Source: JACVRM01 sp963755085 | GTDB lineage: Bacteria; Actinomycetota; Thermoleophilia; Gaiellales; Gaiellaceae | Length of the DNA: 64,000 nucleotides | NCBI GenBank assembly: GCA_963755085.1 | Contig: CAVWIN010000003.1 | Location: 1 to 64,000 of the forward strand | Direction: 5' to 3' | In this document: in pieces, positions 1 through 9,439 of the stretch | Layout of the letters: every line of letters starts with the position of its first letter | How positions within the stretch are numbered: position 1 is the first letter of the stretch | Notes under the pieces: model-generated | Database searches by the model: none | What the model saw: the letters and a program-made list of their open reading frames with translations, nothing else | Told to the model about the DNA's origin: nothing | Translations under genes and position numbers: made by a program

Positions 1-1480
1 CGCGACCTCCACATCGGGATCACCCAGGCGGAGTGGGCGAACTCGATCTACTCGCTGGTCTTCGCTGCGCTCCTGATCAGTGTCGGCCGCATCGGCGACG
101 TCACCGGGCGCCGTCGCGTGTTCATCTGGGGCCTCCTGGTCTTCCTCGGCGCGAGCCTGATCACCGCGCTCGCGCCCTCGGGGGCCGTCCTCCTCGCCGG
201 CCGCTTCCTCCAGGGGGTGGGCGGCGCGCTGATCCTCCCGTCGACGCTCTCGATCGTGAACGCGACCTTCCGCGGGCGCGAGCGGGCGATTGCCTTCGGG
301 ATCTGGGGCTCGGTGATCGGCGGGATGGCGGCGCTCGGCCCGCTCGCCGGCGGCTGGTTCGTCACCAACCTGAGCTGGCGCTGGGCCTTCTACGTCAATC
401 TCCCGATCGGAGCGCTCGCGCTCGCGGGCGCCCTGCTCTATGTTGGCGAGAGCCGCGACCCGGACGCACGGCCGGGATTCGATCCGCCCGGCGTCGCGCT
501 GTCGACCATCGGCTTCCTCGGCGTCGTCTTCGGGCTGATCGAGGGGCAGACCTACGGCTGGTGGACCGCCCAGCAGGACTTCCTCGGCCTTTCGCCCGGC
601 GGGCTGTCCGTGATCCCGTTCGCCTTCGCGCTCGGCGTGCTTTCCCTCGCCGGGTTCGTCCTCGTCGAGCGGCGCCGGGCGCTCGCGGGACGGCCGGTGC
701 TCGTCGACTTCTCCCTCTTCCGGATCCCGACCTTCCGCTACGGCAACGTCGCCGTCCTGATCGTCGGACTCGGCGAGCTCGGGCTCGTCTTCGTGATCCC
801 GCTCTTCCTGCAGTCGGTCCTCGGACTCTCGGCCTTCGACACCGGGCTCGTACTGACAGCCCTCGCCGCAGGAGCGTTCCTCGCCGGCGGGCTCGCCGCG
901 CCTCTCACCCGCCGAATCGGGCCACACCGGGTCGTCCAGCTCGGCCTCGCGATCGAGGTCGTCGGCATCGCCGCCGTCGGCCTCACCTTCTCCGCCGACC
1001 GCCCCGCCTGGCAGTTCTGCCCGCAACTCTTCGTCTACGGGATCGGCGTCGGCTTTCGCGACCGCGCAGCTGACGAGCCTCATCCTCGCCGACGTGCCCC
1101 GCGCCCAGTCCGGAGAGGGATCAGGGATCCAGAGCACCTCGAGGCAGGTCGGCTCCGCGCTCGGAATCGCAATCCTCGGCACCGCGCTCACGACCGGGCT
1201 CGCCTCCGGCACCCGCGCCCGCCTCGAAGCAGTCCCCTCGATCCCGCCTCCACAGCGCGCGGTGATCACGGCCGCCGTGGAGCGGAGCGGCGGAGCAGTA
1301 CTGCCCGCCTTCCGCCGCTCGCCACAGCTCCAGCCAGCGGTCGCACCGGTCGAGGAGGCGTTCGTCGCGAGCGCACGACGAGCCGCCTTCATCGCCGCCG
1401 CGTTCGTCCTGGTCGGGCTCGCCGCCGCGTTCAGGCTGCGGCCCGGCGGGCAAGATGAGCCCGAGCCGGGGCCAACCTAG
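1..1480 (+). pseudogene. MFS multidrug efflux transporter (DHA2-like), 5' cut by window edge, one-base frameshift
   Basis: Proton-driven drug exporter of the inner membrane, by family resemblance to EmrB/QacA. Reading starts in frame at base 1 with the first helices missing. The MFS loop motif VGRIGDVTGRRRVF follows at codons 26-39, then many hydrophobic helices. Frame 1 is good up to YGIGVGF, then degenerates into arginine-rich shadow sequence. The correct continuation (ATAQLTSLILADVPRAQSGE and a final membrane helix) lies in frame 2 and ends at 1480. One extra T in the TTT at 1054-1056 explains the switch; removing it restores a single ORF. It is either a recent inactivating mutation or a sequencing error. 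No neighbour is obviously co-transcribed. Confidence 0.85.
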
Positions 1481-1498
1481 CTTAGGGCGGCGGCGGCT

Positions 1499-2146
1499 TC
1501 AGAGCGCCGCGAGCTGAGCGGCAACACGCTGTTCCCATGCCGCGGCACGAGGAAGTGGTACGAGCCGCCCCCAGATCGCGCGCAGCGCGACCCCGTGCAG
1601 CGCACCATGGATGAGCTCGTAGGTTCCCTCCGCGCCGAGGGCGCGGGCACGCTCGAAGCCGCGCCGCGAAGAGGCCGGCGAAATCCCCGGCACGCCGGGC
1701 AACCAGCGATCGAGCGAGCCGTGGAGAACATCGAGTCGCTTCCCGCGGAGCGGCTCCAACGACAAGCGGTCGGGGATCCACGGTGCGAGTCCGACCACCC
1801 ATTCGACCGACGCCTCGTCTGCCACCGAGATCGCGACCGCCCCACCCATCGAGAAGCCCAGCAGCAACGTCTGCTCGGCACCCACCGCGTGGACGGCAGC
1901 ACGCGCGTCCTCGACACACGACTCGAGACGCCGCCACGACTTCACGCGATATCGAACCTCCGCGAACACGAACTGCGGGAAGCGCGGCGCCAATCGCTGA
2001 ACGAGCCATTCGAGCGACGCGCTCCAGTTTCCTTCCACCTCGGCGCTCTGACCGCCGTTCACGCACACGACCGCGGTCGCGCCGCCGCCTGTGAGTCGCA
2101 TCTCGGCACCGGTCGAGAGACCGACGTTCTTCGGCTCCAACGTCAT
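1499..2146 (-). CDS. Alpha/beta hydrolase family protein
   Basis: A 215-aa single-domain protein. It has the nucleophile elbow GFSMGG with Ser99, a VVCVNGGQS segment at about 27-34 that fits the oxyanion-hole strand, Asp146 in LHGSLDRW as the likely acid and His180 or His184 near the C-terminus as the likely base. Substrate is unknown; the size fits small dienelactone-hydrolase or thioesterase-like members. The start at 2146 gives the full fold; an internal Met16 (2101) is an alternative because the first 15 residues look non-conserved. It converges on the MFS gene with 18 bp between stops. Confidence 0.7.
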   Translation of the reverse strand: MTLEPKNVGLSTGAEMRLTGGGATAVVCVNGGQSAEVEGNWSASLEWLVQRLAPRFPQFVFAEVRYRVKSWRRLESCVEDARAAVHAVGAEQTLLLGFSMGGAVAISVADEASVEWVVGLAPWIPDRLSLEPLRGKRLDVLHGSLDRWLPGVPGISPASSRRGFERARALGAEGTYELIHGALHGVALRAIWGRLVPLPRAAAWEQRVAAQLAAL

Positions 2147-2727
2147 CCGGCTGCGGGGCCGACCTCAATCTCGGGCCGACATCGCATCCCACCAGCCTAG
2201 GCCACGAGCCAACTACGACCGAGGCGTCCTCTCCATCACTATCCCGGTCGCCGAACACGCCAAGCCGCGCCGCGCCGCGTCCCGATCAGCTCCAGCGGAA
2301 CCCCCAGCCGCATCATCGAAGGCCAGACGGCGACAAAGCCCTAGCCCCCGTCGCCGGACACAGAGCTACAGCGTGACCTGGAAGCCCCGAGCGAGCACTG
2401 GAACTCGCTCGGGGCCTCTCGCATCAAGCGAATCACAACCTCCGCGAAGAAGGCGAGCACCTCGTTTCTCTCTGCGCATAGCGTCTGGACGCCGTTCGCG
2501 CCAGAGCGGCGACGGCCGCAGAGGAGACAGCCGTTAGCGACGAACTATCCGCCGGCTGCCAGCGGCCTCTCCCGGGCAACCCGGTCCGGTGCCGCCACTG
2601 CGGTTACTTGCTCGTCTAGCCCCACTGCCACGTCAGCCGCCGCCGCTACCGCCGAGGGCATGGGGCGCCAACCCACCGGCCCCCGCCCGGCACCGAGCGT
2701 CAGACACCACCGGCCGCCGCCCGCAGA
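2147..2727. other. Intergenic stretch without a convincing gene
   Basis: About 580 bp between the hydrolase start and the transposase remnant. Both strands give only low-complexity arginine/serine/proline ORFs. The one clear structure is a perfect 12-bp inverted repeat at 2384-2395 and 2404-2415 with an 8-nt loop (arm GCCCCGAGCGAG). It lacks a T-run, so it may be a weak terminator or a general hairpin. Confidence 0.5.
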
Positions 2728-3220
2728 GACGAGTCGCTCGGGCTGCGCATCTCCAAGAGCGAGGTCTCCAGGATCTGCCAGGGACTCGACGAGCAGGTCG
2801 ACGCCTTCCGCAACCGGCCGCTGGAAGGCCGCTACCCCTACCTCTGGCTCGACGCCAAGGTCGAGAAGGTCCGTGACGGCGGCCGCGTCGTCCGCAAGGC
2901 GCTCGTGCTCGCCTACGGGGTGCACGAGTCCGGCTACCGCGAAGTGATCGCCCTCGACGTCGGCGAGGCCGAGACAGAGGCGTTCTGGCGCAGCTTCCTG
3001 CGCGGCCTGGTCGAACGCGGCCTCGGCGACGTCCAGCTGGTCGTCTCCGACGCCCACGCCGGCCTCAAGAAGGCGATCGCCCAGGTGCTCGGCTGCCCCT
3101 GGCAACGCTGCTCGGTGCACTTCCTGCGCGAGGAGCTCGGCCACGCGCGCGCGAGCAGCAGCGATGCTGGCCGCCCTGCTGCGGTCGCTCTTCAACGCCG
3201 AGACAGGTGAGGCGGCCGCG
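2728..3220 (+). pseudogene. IS256/Mutator-family transposase remnant
   Basis: Internal fragment of a DDE transposase. Frame 1 reads through LRISKSEVSRICQGLDEQV, PYLWLDAKVEKVRDGGRVVR (first catalytic Asp) and QLVVSDAHAGLKKAIAQVLG (second catalytic Asp) to the conserved CSVHFLREELGHA. The frame then slips in the CGCGCGCG run near 3145-3152 and frame 2 continues with MLAALLRSLFNAETGEAA, the expected next block of the family. The N-terminal DNA-binding part and the C-terminal Glu region are missing, and no terminal inverted repeats were recognised. The element is dead. It lies just left of the tRNA-Thr repeat. Confidence 0.8.
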
Positions 3221-3361
3221 AGCTGCGACAGGTTGGGACAGTTTTCGGGGACAGGTACCGGGCTCCTCAGGGTCACTCGGGGCCGCTCAAGGAACACGTC
3301 GAACAAGACAGCAAGCCGCATAGATCCACGAAAAACAAGGCGGGAAGCCCGACTCCTCCGA

Positions 3362-3403
3362 TGGTAAGGAGGGGGTCGACGGTTCGAGTCCGTCAGAGGG
3401 CTT
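3362..3403 (+). repeat. tRNA-Thr(GGT) 3' half, copy 1 (att-like)
   Basis: A 42-nt segment starting at the anticodon-loop T33-GGT-AA. It then reads as right anticodon stem GGAGG, 5-nt variable loop, T-arm GACGG-TTCGAGT-CCGTC, acceptor AGAGGGC and discriminator T. No 5' half precedes it, so it is not a gene. Near-identical copies lie at 9459-9500 and 9936-9977, each one mismatch away. This is the classic footprint of integration into a tRNA at the anticodon loop. Confidence 0.85.
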
Positions 3404-3522
3404 GAAATACCTGCGGATCAGCGACGCAAGTAAGGAGGGTCACTTCGAGACGCCGGATTGCCTGCGGTTGCAGCGACTTTCGCGCATGCAGCGACGACTT
3501 CTCTGCCCTGTGATGTCGCGAA

Positions 3523-3541
3523 GGTCGCACGCCACTCGCAC
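3523..3541 (+). repeat. Phased arm-like direct repeat pair, left end of the tRNA-Thr island
   Basis: GGTCGCAC at 3523-3530 and ACTCGCAC at 3534-3541, one helical turn apart. They match the perfect pair at the other end of the island (9341-9359). Role as integrase arm-binding sites is inferred from position and phasing. Confidence 0.5.
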
Positions 3542-3665
3542 GCACGTGCGAGGCGTGGGTCGGGGTCCGCCTTACGAAACCGAGGGCGTAGCAGCGCTCG
3601 GCGCGGAGGCAGGCGCGCACGTCGCGGTCTTGCGAGCGTGAGCACGAACGAGCGCACGGGAGGTC

Positions 3666-4005
3666 CTAAACTCGGGCGGCGAGGTTGGGGAGCAGCTGTG
3701 CGAGACGTAGGGCTTGGCCGTTGCGGCCGGCGCAGAATTCGTCGGTGCGCCGTTCGGCGAGGTTGCGGACGCGCTGTTCGATGTCATCGCGGATCTCGCG
3801 TACCTTCCCGAGCGGTTGCCCGGCGGGATCGTCGACGTCCCAGTGTTGGATGCCGCCGATCACGTAGGGGCAGCTGCCTTGGCGGTTGAGCGTGATCGCG
3901 TGTCGGCGTGCAGCTGCATCTCGAGCTCGATCTTCTTCGGGATGCGGTCGGAGATGTCGATCCCGACTTCTCGCATTGCTTCGACGACGTTCGGCCAGAT
4001 TCATC
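3666..4005 (-). pseudogene. Arsenate reductase (low-MW phosphatase type) C-terminal fragment, frameshifted
   Basis: Minus-strand remnant of an ArsC/LMW-PTP-family protein. One frame gives PNVVEAMREVGIDISDRIPK and KKIELEMQLHADT; after a slip near 3898 another frame gives ITLNRQGSCPYVIGGIQHWD and QPLGKVREIRDDIEQRVRNL, ending at 3666. Together they match the C-terminal half of the family. The N-terminal P-loop (CX5R) is missing, because a stop closes the frame just upstream. Intact members reduce arsenate or dephosphorylate tyrosine; this one cannot. It is probably degraded cargo of the tRNA-Thr island. Confidence 0.65.
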
Positions 4006-4133
4006 CGCCGGCGCCTGCCCCGGCGGTCTCGGCGCGCAGATCATTCGGAGCGTATGTGCCGGTGGCGACGGTGTGTGACCGATGCTGATTCCGGTGGTCT
4101 GTACTCGCCGAAGCACCAAGAGAGTTGCATTGA

Positions 4134-4163
4134 CGCTGAAGGCGGCCGCGGCCGCCTTCAGCG
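4134..4163. terminator. Perfect 30-bp palindrome downstream of the secreted-protein gene
   Basis: Two 15-nt arms (4134-4148 and 4149-4163, arm CGCTGAAGGCGGCCG) form a perfect zero-spacer inverted repeat about 64 bp beyond the stop of the minus-strand gene ending at 4227. There is no T-run. A terminator or mRNA-end hairpin is the simplest reading; a protein-binding dyad is possible. Confidence 0.5.
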
Positions 4164-4226
4164 AGTCGCCCCGACCGCGTCGTGCAGCCGAAGTGGCGTG
4201 GCCTCTCCATGTTTGTGCTCGTCGTG

Positions 4227-4763
4227 TCAGCTGCCGCCGATGACCGGCGCGACCATCGTCGGCGGAGCATCGGGTGAGAACACCGAGGTGACATCGATGA
4301 GCGTGCCGGCGGTAATCGCAGCCGTCACCTGCTCTGCTGTCGTGATTGGATGGGCGGCGAGGTCGATGCTCCCCGGGCTTGCTTCGACGAGCAGGACGAG
4401 AGTCCAGGCGCCCGTGTAGCCCGGATCGCCCGGCGCAACCGAGAGCACGTGGTCATGCCGGAACGCCGTGGGGTCGCCGTCGCAGTGGTCCTGGGTGGCC
4501 GTCTGGTCGAAGATGACGTACAGGGGGCGGGTTGGCCGGTTGATCCCTGTCAGGTCGGGGCCGAGTCCGAAGCAGCCGAGCACGCCGCCGTTCGGATTCG
4601 CACTGAACAGCGACGGCTGGAGGAACGACACCTGATGGCCGTCGTACCAGGCGGTCTCGATCCGAAGGTTGCCGCCGCTTCCCGCGCCTGCCGTGCCGAC
4701 CGCGATCGCAGCTCCCACCGCGGCGACTGTGGCGATCGCGATGCGATGACGCATCCGTTGCAT
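4227..4763 (-). CDS. Secreted protein of unknown function
   Basis: 178 aa with a clear Sec signal peptide (RMRHRIAIATVAAVGAAIAV, cleavage near residue 27). The mature part starts SGGNLRIETAWYDGHQVSF and holds two cysteines (VLGCFGLG and QDHCDG) that could pair. It reads like a small all-beta exported domain; I do not recognise a family. The start at 4763 follows AAAGGAGACGGAG, a strong Shine-Dalgarno. It is divergent from the AfsR-like regulator with 173 bp between starts, so it is a candidate target of that regulator. It lies inside the tRNA-Thr island. Confidence 0.65.
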   Translation of the reverse strand: MQRMRHRIAIATVAAVGAAIAVGTAGAGSGGNLRIETAWYDGHQVSFLQPSLFSANPNGGVLGCFGLGPDLTGINRPTRPLYVIFDQTATQDHCDGDPTAFRHDHVLSVAPGDPGYTGAWTLVLLVEASPGSIDLAAHPITTAEQVTAAITAGTLIDVTSVFSPDAPPTMVAPVIGGS

Positions 4764-4936
4764 CTCCGTCTCCTTTCGACGAATTGGATGGAGCAGGACG
4801 TTAAGACGGCTGGCTTTGCATTCACTTTGCTGGTGGTTAGCGGCGTGCGAACGAACCTCGAGCGGTCAGCGCCGTTTAGCCGATATCGAATCGACTTCGT
4901 GACCAAAAGGTCGTCCTCGCGACGTAGGTTTGAGCA

Positions 4937-7852
4937 ATGGGAGCGGTCGAGATCGACCTTCTGGGCGGGTTCGCTGCGCGCGTCGACGGTGTAGCGGTGG
5001 CGGAGCGGGCGTGGCGGCTCCGGAAGGGACGTGAGCTCGTCAAGCTGCTCGCGCTCGCGCCAGGGCATCGGCTGCATCGTGAGCAGTTGATGGACGCGCT
5101 CTGGCGTGAGCGCGGGCCGGTTTCCGCGGCGAACAATCTCAACCAGGCGGTCCACGCCGCCCGTCGCGTACTCGGTCGAAACGCGATCACCTTGCGCGAC
5201 GAGGTGTTGTGGCTGGAGGCGACCGTGGACGTCGACAGGTTCGAAGCGGGCGCGGCCGAGGCCGTTCGTGCCGGCACCGCCGCGGCCTATCGCGGTGCGC
5301 TCGCGCTGTACGCCGGCGAGTTGCTCCCCGAGAACCGCTACGACGACTGGATGGAAGACCGTCGCGCACGCCTCGCCGACCTTGCCGCAGAACTGTACGC
5401 CGAGGTCGAGGGGGCAGGCGCGAGCGAACGGTTCGCCGTGCCGCCGCCCACGAGCTCGTTCATCGGACGCCGGCGGGAGCTGGACGAGCTGGCTGCGCTC
5501 CTCGGCCGGACGCGGCTGCTGACACTCACGGGGACTGGGGGCGCCGGAAAGACCCGTCTGGCATTGGAGCTGGCACGCAGCATGGGCGATCGCCCAGCCG
5601 GTGCAGTGCTCGTCGAGCTGGCGGCGGTGCGCGACCCGCGCCTAGTCGGTGAGGCACTTGCGGATGCGCTCGATGTGCGCGCGCTGCCGGGACAGGATGC
5701 CGTTGATGCAGCTGTCGACTTCCTCCGTTCCCGCGCGCTGCTCCTCGTTCTCGACAACTGCGAACACATCCTCCAAGCGGCCGCCCTGCTGGCTGAGCGG
5801 CTTCTGCGCGACGCGCCGGAAGTAGCGATCCTGGCGACCAGCCGCGAGCCGCTCCGCCTCGCCGCGGAAACCGTGTTCCGCGTGCCCTCGCTCGACCTGC
5901 CTGACCCCGAGCGTGCCTTGTCGCCGGAACAGCTGCTCGAGTACGAGGCCGTGTCGCTTTTCGTCGCTCGCGCGCAGGCGGCGGCGTCGCGCTTCGCGCT
6001 CGATGAACAGAGTGCCTCGGACGTCGTCCGGATCTGCAGGCGGCTCGACGGGCTGCCGCTTGCGCTCGAACTCGCGGCCGGACGAATCGGAGCGTTGACC
6101 CCAGCAGCAATCGCGGCGCGGCTCGACGATCGATTCGCGCTTTTGCGGACCGGAAGCCTCGCCGCGCCCACGCGTCAGCAGACGCTCGAAGCGGCGCTCC
6201 AGTGGTCGCATGATCTGCTCGATCCCCAGGAGGCAGTCCTGTTCCGGCGACTCGCGATCTTCAGCGGCGGCTTCGAGCTGGAGGCGGTCGAGCAGGTGTG
6301 CTCGGGCGACGAAGTGCCCGCGCCGGCCGTGGTGGACACACTCGCCCGGCTTGTCGAGAAGTCGCTTACCGCCGTTGACGACATGCGCGGGGCGCGCCGA
6401 TACCGCCTGCTCGAGACGGTGCGCGTCTATGCGCGGGATCGCCTCGCGGCCGCCGGCGAGGAGACGGCGCTCGCGGATCGGCACGCAAGCTGGGCCCTGT
6501 TGCTGGCGGAACGGGAGCGTGGGTCTCAGGTGCTCGATCCCGACACCGGCAACCTCCGCGCCGGGTTGCGCTTCCTGCTCGACCGCCGGCCGCACGACGC
6601 GCTGCGCATGTGCGCTGTGCTCGTGCCCTTCTGGCTACGCCGAATCGAGCTCGAGGAGGCGAGGCGGCGGCTGGACGAGGCGCTCGCAGCATGCCCCGAC
6701 CAGAGCTCGCTCGCCGCGGAAGTGTTGCTCGCGGCCGCGGCGATCGAGTTCCGAAGCGGTGCGCTCAGCGCGGGTGAGGAGTTCGTGGAGCGCAGCCGAG
6801 CGCTCGCGGCGGCGCTCGGCGACGCGCGGCGTGAGTGGCGCGCGCTGCAATTTCTCGGCGAGTTCGCGCTGGCAATCGACGACGCCGACCTCGCCACGCC
6901 GCGGTTCGAACGCGCGCTCGAGGTCGCGCGCAGCGCCGAGTTCGTTCCCGGCGAGGCAATCAGCATCCACTCGCTCGGCGCCGTCGCTTGGGTTGCCGGC
7001 GAGCTCGAAACTGCCGACAGCCTCGTCGCACGCAGCATCGCGCTGCTGCTCACCGTCGAGAACTCGGTCGAGACGGTACCTTCGCCGGTGAACATCGCCG
7101 AGATCCGGCTGGAGATCCCTGGGCGTCCGGTCGGGCCACGACTGCTTTTCGAGGACACGCTGCAGCCGTTCGTCGAGATTCCCTGCGGAGCTGCGATCGG
7201 TTACGCGCTCGCGAACCGCGCGGGGATTGCGCGGCTCCGCGGCGACTTCTCGCAGGCGCTCGCGCTGCTGGACGAGAGCGAGCAGCGGTTCTCAGCCGCG
7301 GACGATGATCAGGGCGTCGCGACGACGCTCGTTCGACGCGCCTACACGCACCTCGCCGACGGGCGCGTGTCGGCAGCCCAGGCCGAGCTCGAGCGCGCGC
7401 TCGAGCTCCGCGCGAAGCTCGGCGACCGACGCGGACGCGGCCTCATCGTCGCCGGCCTCGCGCTCGTCGAGATCGCCGTCGGCGTATACGATCGCGCGGA
7501 TGCGCACCTCACCGAGGCATGCGACGTCTTCCGCCGGGCGGGCGATCGCTGGGCGTTGGCCTCGACGCTCTGGCGCGCGGCCGACCTCGCGATCGTGCGC
7601 GGCAACATCGACGACGCCGAGGCGGCACTGAGGGAGGCCTATACGGTGATCCGCGCGACGCACCGCGAACGCTGGATCGCGAACACGCTTCTCGGGCTTG
7701 CGGAGGTCGCGACGCTTCGCGACGATCCCTCCCGCGCAGCGGAGATTCTCCAGGAGGCGCGCGAACGGTACGCGGTCGGCCGCGATGCAGCCGGAGTCGA
7801 GAACGTCGAGCAGCGGATGCGTGAGCTGCAAATCCTGCGCAAAGAGCGCTGA
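4937..7852 (+). CDS. AfsR/SARP-like transcriptional regulator with NB-ARC-type ATPase and TPR domains
   Basis: 971-aa one-component regulator. An OmpR-type winged helix (about 1-95) is followed by a short BTAD-like helical stretch (100-160). An ATPase follows with Walker A GTGGAGKT at 199-206, Walker B VLDNCEH at 271-277 and the TSREPL sensor near 302. The rest (about 600-960) is TPR-like helix pairs. The architecture resembles AfsR but with a shortened BTAD. Such proteins activate nearby genes in response to an unknown ligand. The FAD oxidase starts 51 bp downstream and is the most likely target. Start at 4937 follows AGGTTTGAGCA, a weak Shine-Dalgarno. Confidence 0.85.
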   Translation: MGAVEIDLLGGFAARVDGVAVAERAWRLRKGRELVKLLALAPGHRLHREQLMDALWRERGPVSAANNLNQAVHAARRVLGRNAITLRDEVLWLEATVDVDRFEAGAAEAVRAGTAAAYRGALALYAGELLPENRYDDWMEDRRARLADLAAELYAEVEGAGASERFAVPPPTSSFIGRRRELDELAALLGRTRLLTLTGTGGAGKTRLALELARSMGDRPAGAVLVELAAVRDPRLVGEALADALDVRALPGQDAVDAAVDFLRSRALLLVLDNCEHILQAAALLAERLLRDAPEVAILATSREPLRLAAETVFRVPSLDLPDPERALSPEQLLEYEAVSLFVARAQAAASRFALDEQSASDVVRICRRLDGLPLALELAAGRIGALTPAAIAARLDDRFALLRTGSLAAPTRQQTLEAALQWSHDLLDPQEAVLFRRLAIFSGGFELEAVEQVCSGDEVPAPAVVDTLARLVEKSLTAVDDMRGARRYRLLETVRVYARDRLAAAGEETALADRHASWALLLAERERGSQVLDPDTGNLRAGLRFLLDRRPHDALRMCAVLVPFWLRRIELEEARRRLDEALAACPDQSSLAAEVLLAAAAIEFRSGALSAGEEFVERSRALAAALGDARREWRALQFLGEFALAIDDADLATPRFERALEVARSAEFVPGEAISIHSLGAVAWVAGELETADSLVARSIALLLTVENSVETVPSPVNIAEIRLEIPGRPVGPRLLFEDTLQPFVEIPCGAAIGYALANRAGIARLRGDFSQALALLDESEQRFSAADDDQGVATTLVRRAYTHLADGRVSAAQAELERALELRAKLGDRRGRGLIVAGLALVEIAVGVYDRADAHLTEACDVFRRAGDRWALASTLWRAADLAIVRGNIDDAEAALREAYTVIRATHRERWIANTLLGLAEVATLRDDPSRAAEILQEARERYAVGRDAAGVENVEQRMRELQILRKER

Positions 7853-7870
7853 AAGAGCGGGCTGGTACCA

Positions 7871-7897
7871 CTCCTTCAGTCCAACGACTGAAAGGAG
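7871..7897 (+). promoter_or_regulatory. Hairpin that pairs with the Shine-Dalgarno of the FAD oxidase gene
   Basis: CTCCTTCAGTC at 7871-7881 pairs with GACTGAAAGGAG at 7886-7897 (one bulged A, 4-nt CAAC loop). The right arm contains AAAGGAG, the ribosome binding site for the start at 7904. If formed, the stem hides the site and would make translation conditional. The pairing is visible; regulation is inferred. Confidence 0.5.
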
Positions 7898-7903
7898 CCG
7901 AAC

Positions 7904-9316
7904 ATGACCGACACGATTTCTCCGATGCTCGGAGAGGCAACCGTGCAGGAGCTGCGCGAGACGGTGCACGGTCGCGCGCTCACGTCCGAAGACGACGCGT
8001 ACACAGAGGCCGCACACATCTGGAACGGCGCTTTCGACGGCTGCAGGCCGGCGCTGGTCGTCCAGTGCACCGGCGTTGCCGACGTGATCGCGGCCCTGGC
8101 CTTCGCGCGCAGTAACCACCTCCCGCTCGCCGTGCGCGGCGGCGGCCACAGCATCGCCGGCTTCTCGACCGCTGAAGGCGGCGTCGTGATCGACCTCTCA
8201 CCGATGCGCGGTGTCCGCGTCGACCGCGAGGCGATGACCGCCAGCGTCGGCGGCGGCGCGACGTGGGCAGACGTCGACCACGAGACCCAGGCGCAAGGCC
8301 TGGCGACGACCGGCGGACTCGTGTCCACGACCGGCGTCGGCGGATTCACGCTCGGTGGCGGTATCGGCTGGCTGATGCGCAAGCACGGCCTCGCGTCCGA
8401 CAACCTCGTCGGCGCCGATGTCGTAACCGCCGATGGTCGCCTCGTGCACGCGAGCGAGTCCGAGAACGAGGATCTCCTCTGGGGGCTGCGCGGCGGCGGC
8501 GGCAACTTCGGCATCGTCACGCAGTTCGAGTTGCGTGTCCACCCCGTCGGGCCGATGGTGTACGCAGGCCCGATCTTCTATCCGGCGGCCGTGTCGCGCG
8601 ACCTGTTGCGCGCGTTCCGCAGCTGGGCGACCGAGGCCCCCGACGAGATCACGGCGCTCGTCAACCTGACCACGGCGCCACCGTTGCCAGTGATCCCGAG
8701 CGAGTGGCACGGCAAAAAGGTGGCGGCGCTCGTTGCCGTCTCGACCGTGCCCGACGACGGCGCAACGCTCGTCCACCCGCTGCGGGAGGTCGCAGAGCCG
8801 ATCGCGGATCTGCTCGGGCCGATGCCCTACCAGGCGATGCAGACGCTGCTCGACCCGCTCTGGCCCAAGGGGATCCATGCGTACTTCAAGGCGACGAACC
8901 TCTCCCGGCTTGACGACGAGTTGATCGACAGGTTGTGCGGCCTCCACCTCGCGGCGCCCGGTCCGCAGTGCGAGCTCCACGTACATCAGATGGGCGGCGC
9001 AGTCGCACGCGTTGCCGACGGCGCAACTGCGTTCGCCGATCGCGCGATGCCGTTCGTGCTGAACGCCGCCACCGGTTGGCAGGACGCGTCGGCGGGTGAG
9101 ACGCATCGGGAGTGGGCACGCGACGCGATCGCCGCCGCGGCGGAGGCGTCCACGGGCCGCGCCTATGTCAACTTCCTCGGCGACCGCGATGCCGGGCGCA
9201 CCTCGTACGGCAGTGAGACCTACGCACGCCTCGTCGCACTCAAGACCGCGTACGACCCCACAAACGTGTTCCGCCTGAACCAGAACATCGAACCGAGCAC
9301 CGGAGTATCAGCATGA
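7904..9316 (+). CDS. FAD-linked oxidase, BBE/PCMH family
   Basis: 470-aa flavin oxidoreductase of the berberine-bridge/6-hydroxy-D-nicotine oxidase type. The PCMH FAD domain (about 45-220) has RGGGHS with His82 as the expected covalent flavin site. The glycine-rich GVGGFTLGGGIGW follows, but without the Cys that gives bicovalent linkage, so a mono-covalent flavin is expected. A BBE motif (YGSETYARLVALKTAYDP) sits near the C-terminus. Substrate is unknown; relatives oxidise sugars, alkaloids or amines using O2. Excellent ribosome site AAAGGAG, but sequestered in a hairpin. It is probably co-regulated with the AfsR-like gene upstream. Confidence 0.85.
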   Translation: MTDTISPMLGEATVQELRETVHGRALTSEDDAYTEAAHIWNGAFDGCRPALVVQCTGVADVIAALAFARSNHLPLAVRGGGHSIAGFSTAEGGVVIDLSPMRGVRVDREAMTASVGGGATWADVDHETQAQGLATTGGLVSTTGVGGFTLGGGIGWLMRKHGLASDNLVGADVVTADGRLVHASESENEDLLWGLRGGGGNFGIVTQFELRVHPVGPMVYAGPIFYPAAVSRDLLRAFRSWATEAPDEITALVNLTTAPPLPVIPSEWHGKKVAALVAVSTVPDDGATLVHPLREVAEPIADLLGPMPYQAMQTLLDPLWPKGIHAYFKATNLSRLDDELIDRLCGLHLAAPGPQCELHVHQMGGAVARVADGATAFADRAMPFVLNAATGWQDASAGETHREWARDAIAAAAEASTGRAYVNFLGDRDAGRTSYGSETYARLVALKTAYDPTNVFRLNQNIEPSTGVSA

Positions 9317-9340
9317 ACGAATCCTGTCCCTGATCGAGGA

Positions 9341-9359
9341 GGTCGCACCCAGGTCGCAC
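9341..9359 (+). repeat. Phased arm-like direct repeat pair, right end of the tRNA-Thr island
   Basis: GGTCGCAC at 9341-9348 and again at 9352-9359, exactly 11 bp apart, 100 bp before tRNA-Thr half copy 2. The mirror pair is at 3523-3541. Confidence 0.55.
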
Positions 9360-9439
9360 GGCGGTATCGAGAGTGGCGACTCACGACCATACGCGGGACG
9401 GGCGAATGGGCACCGCTACGCCGCAAACCCGCATAAACC

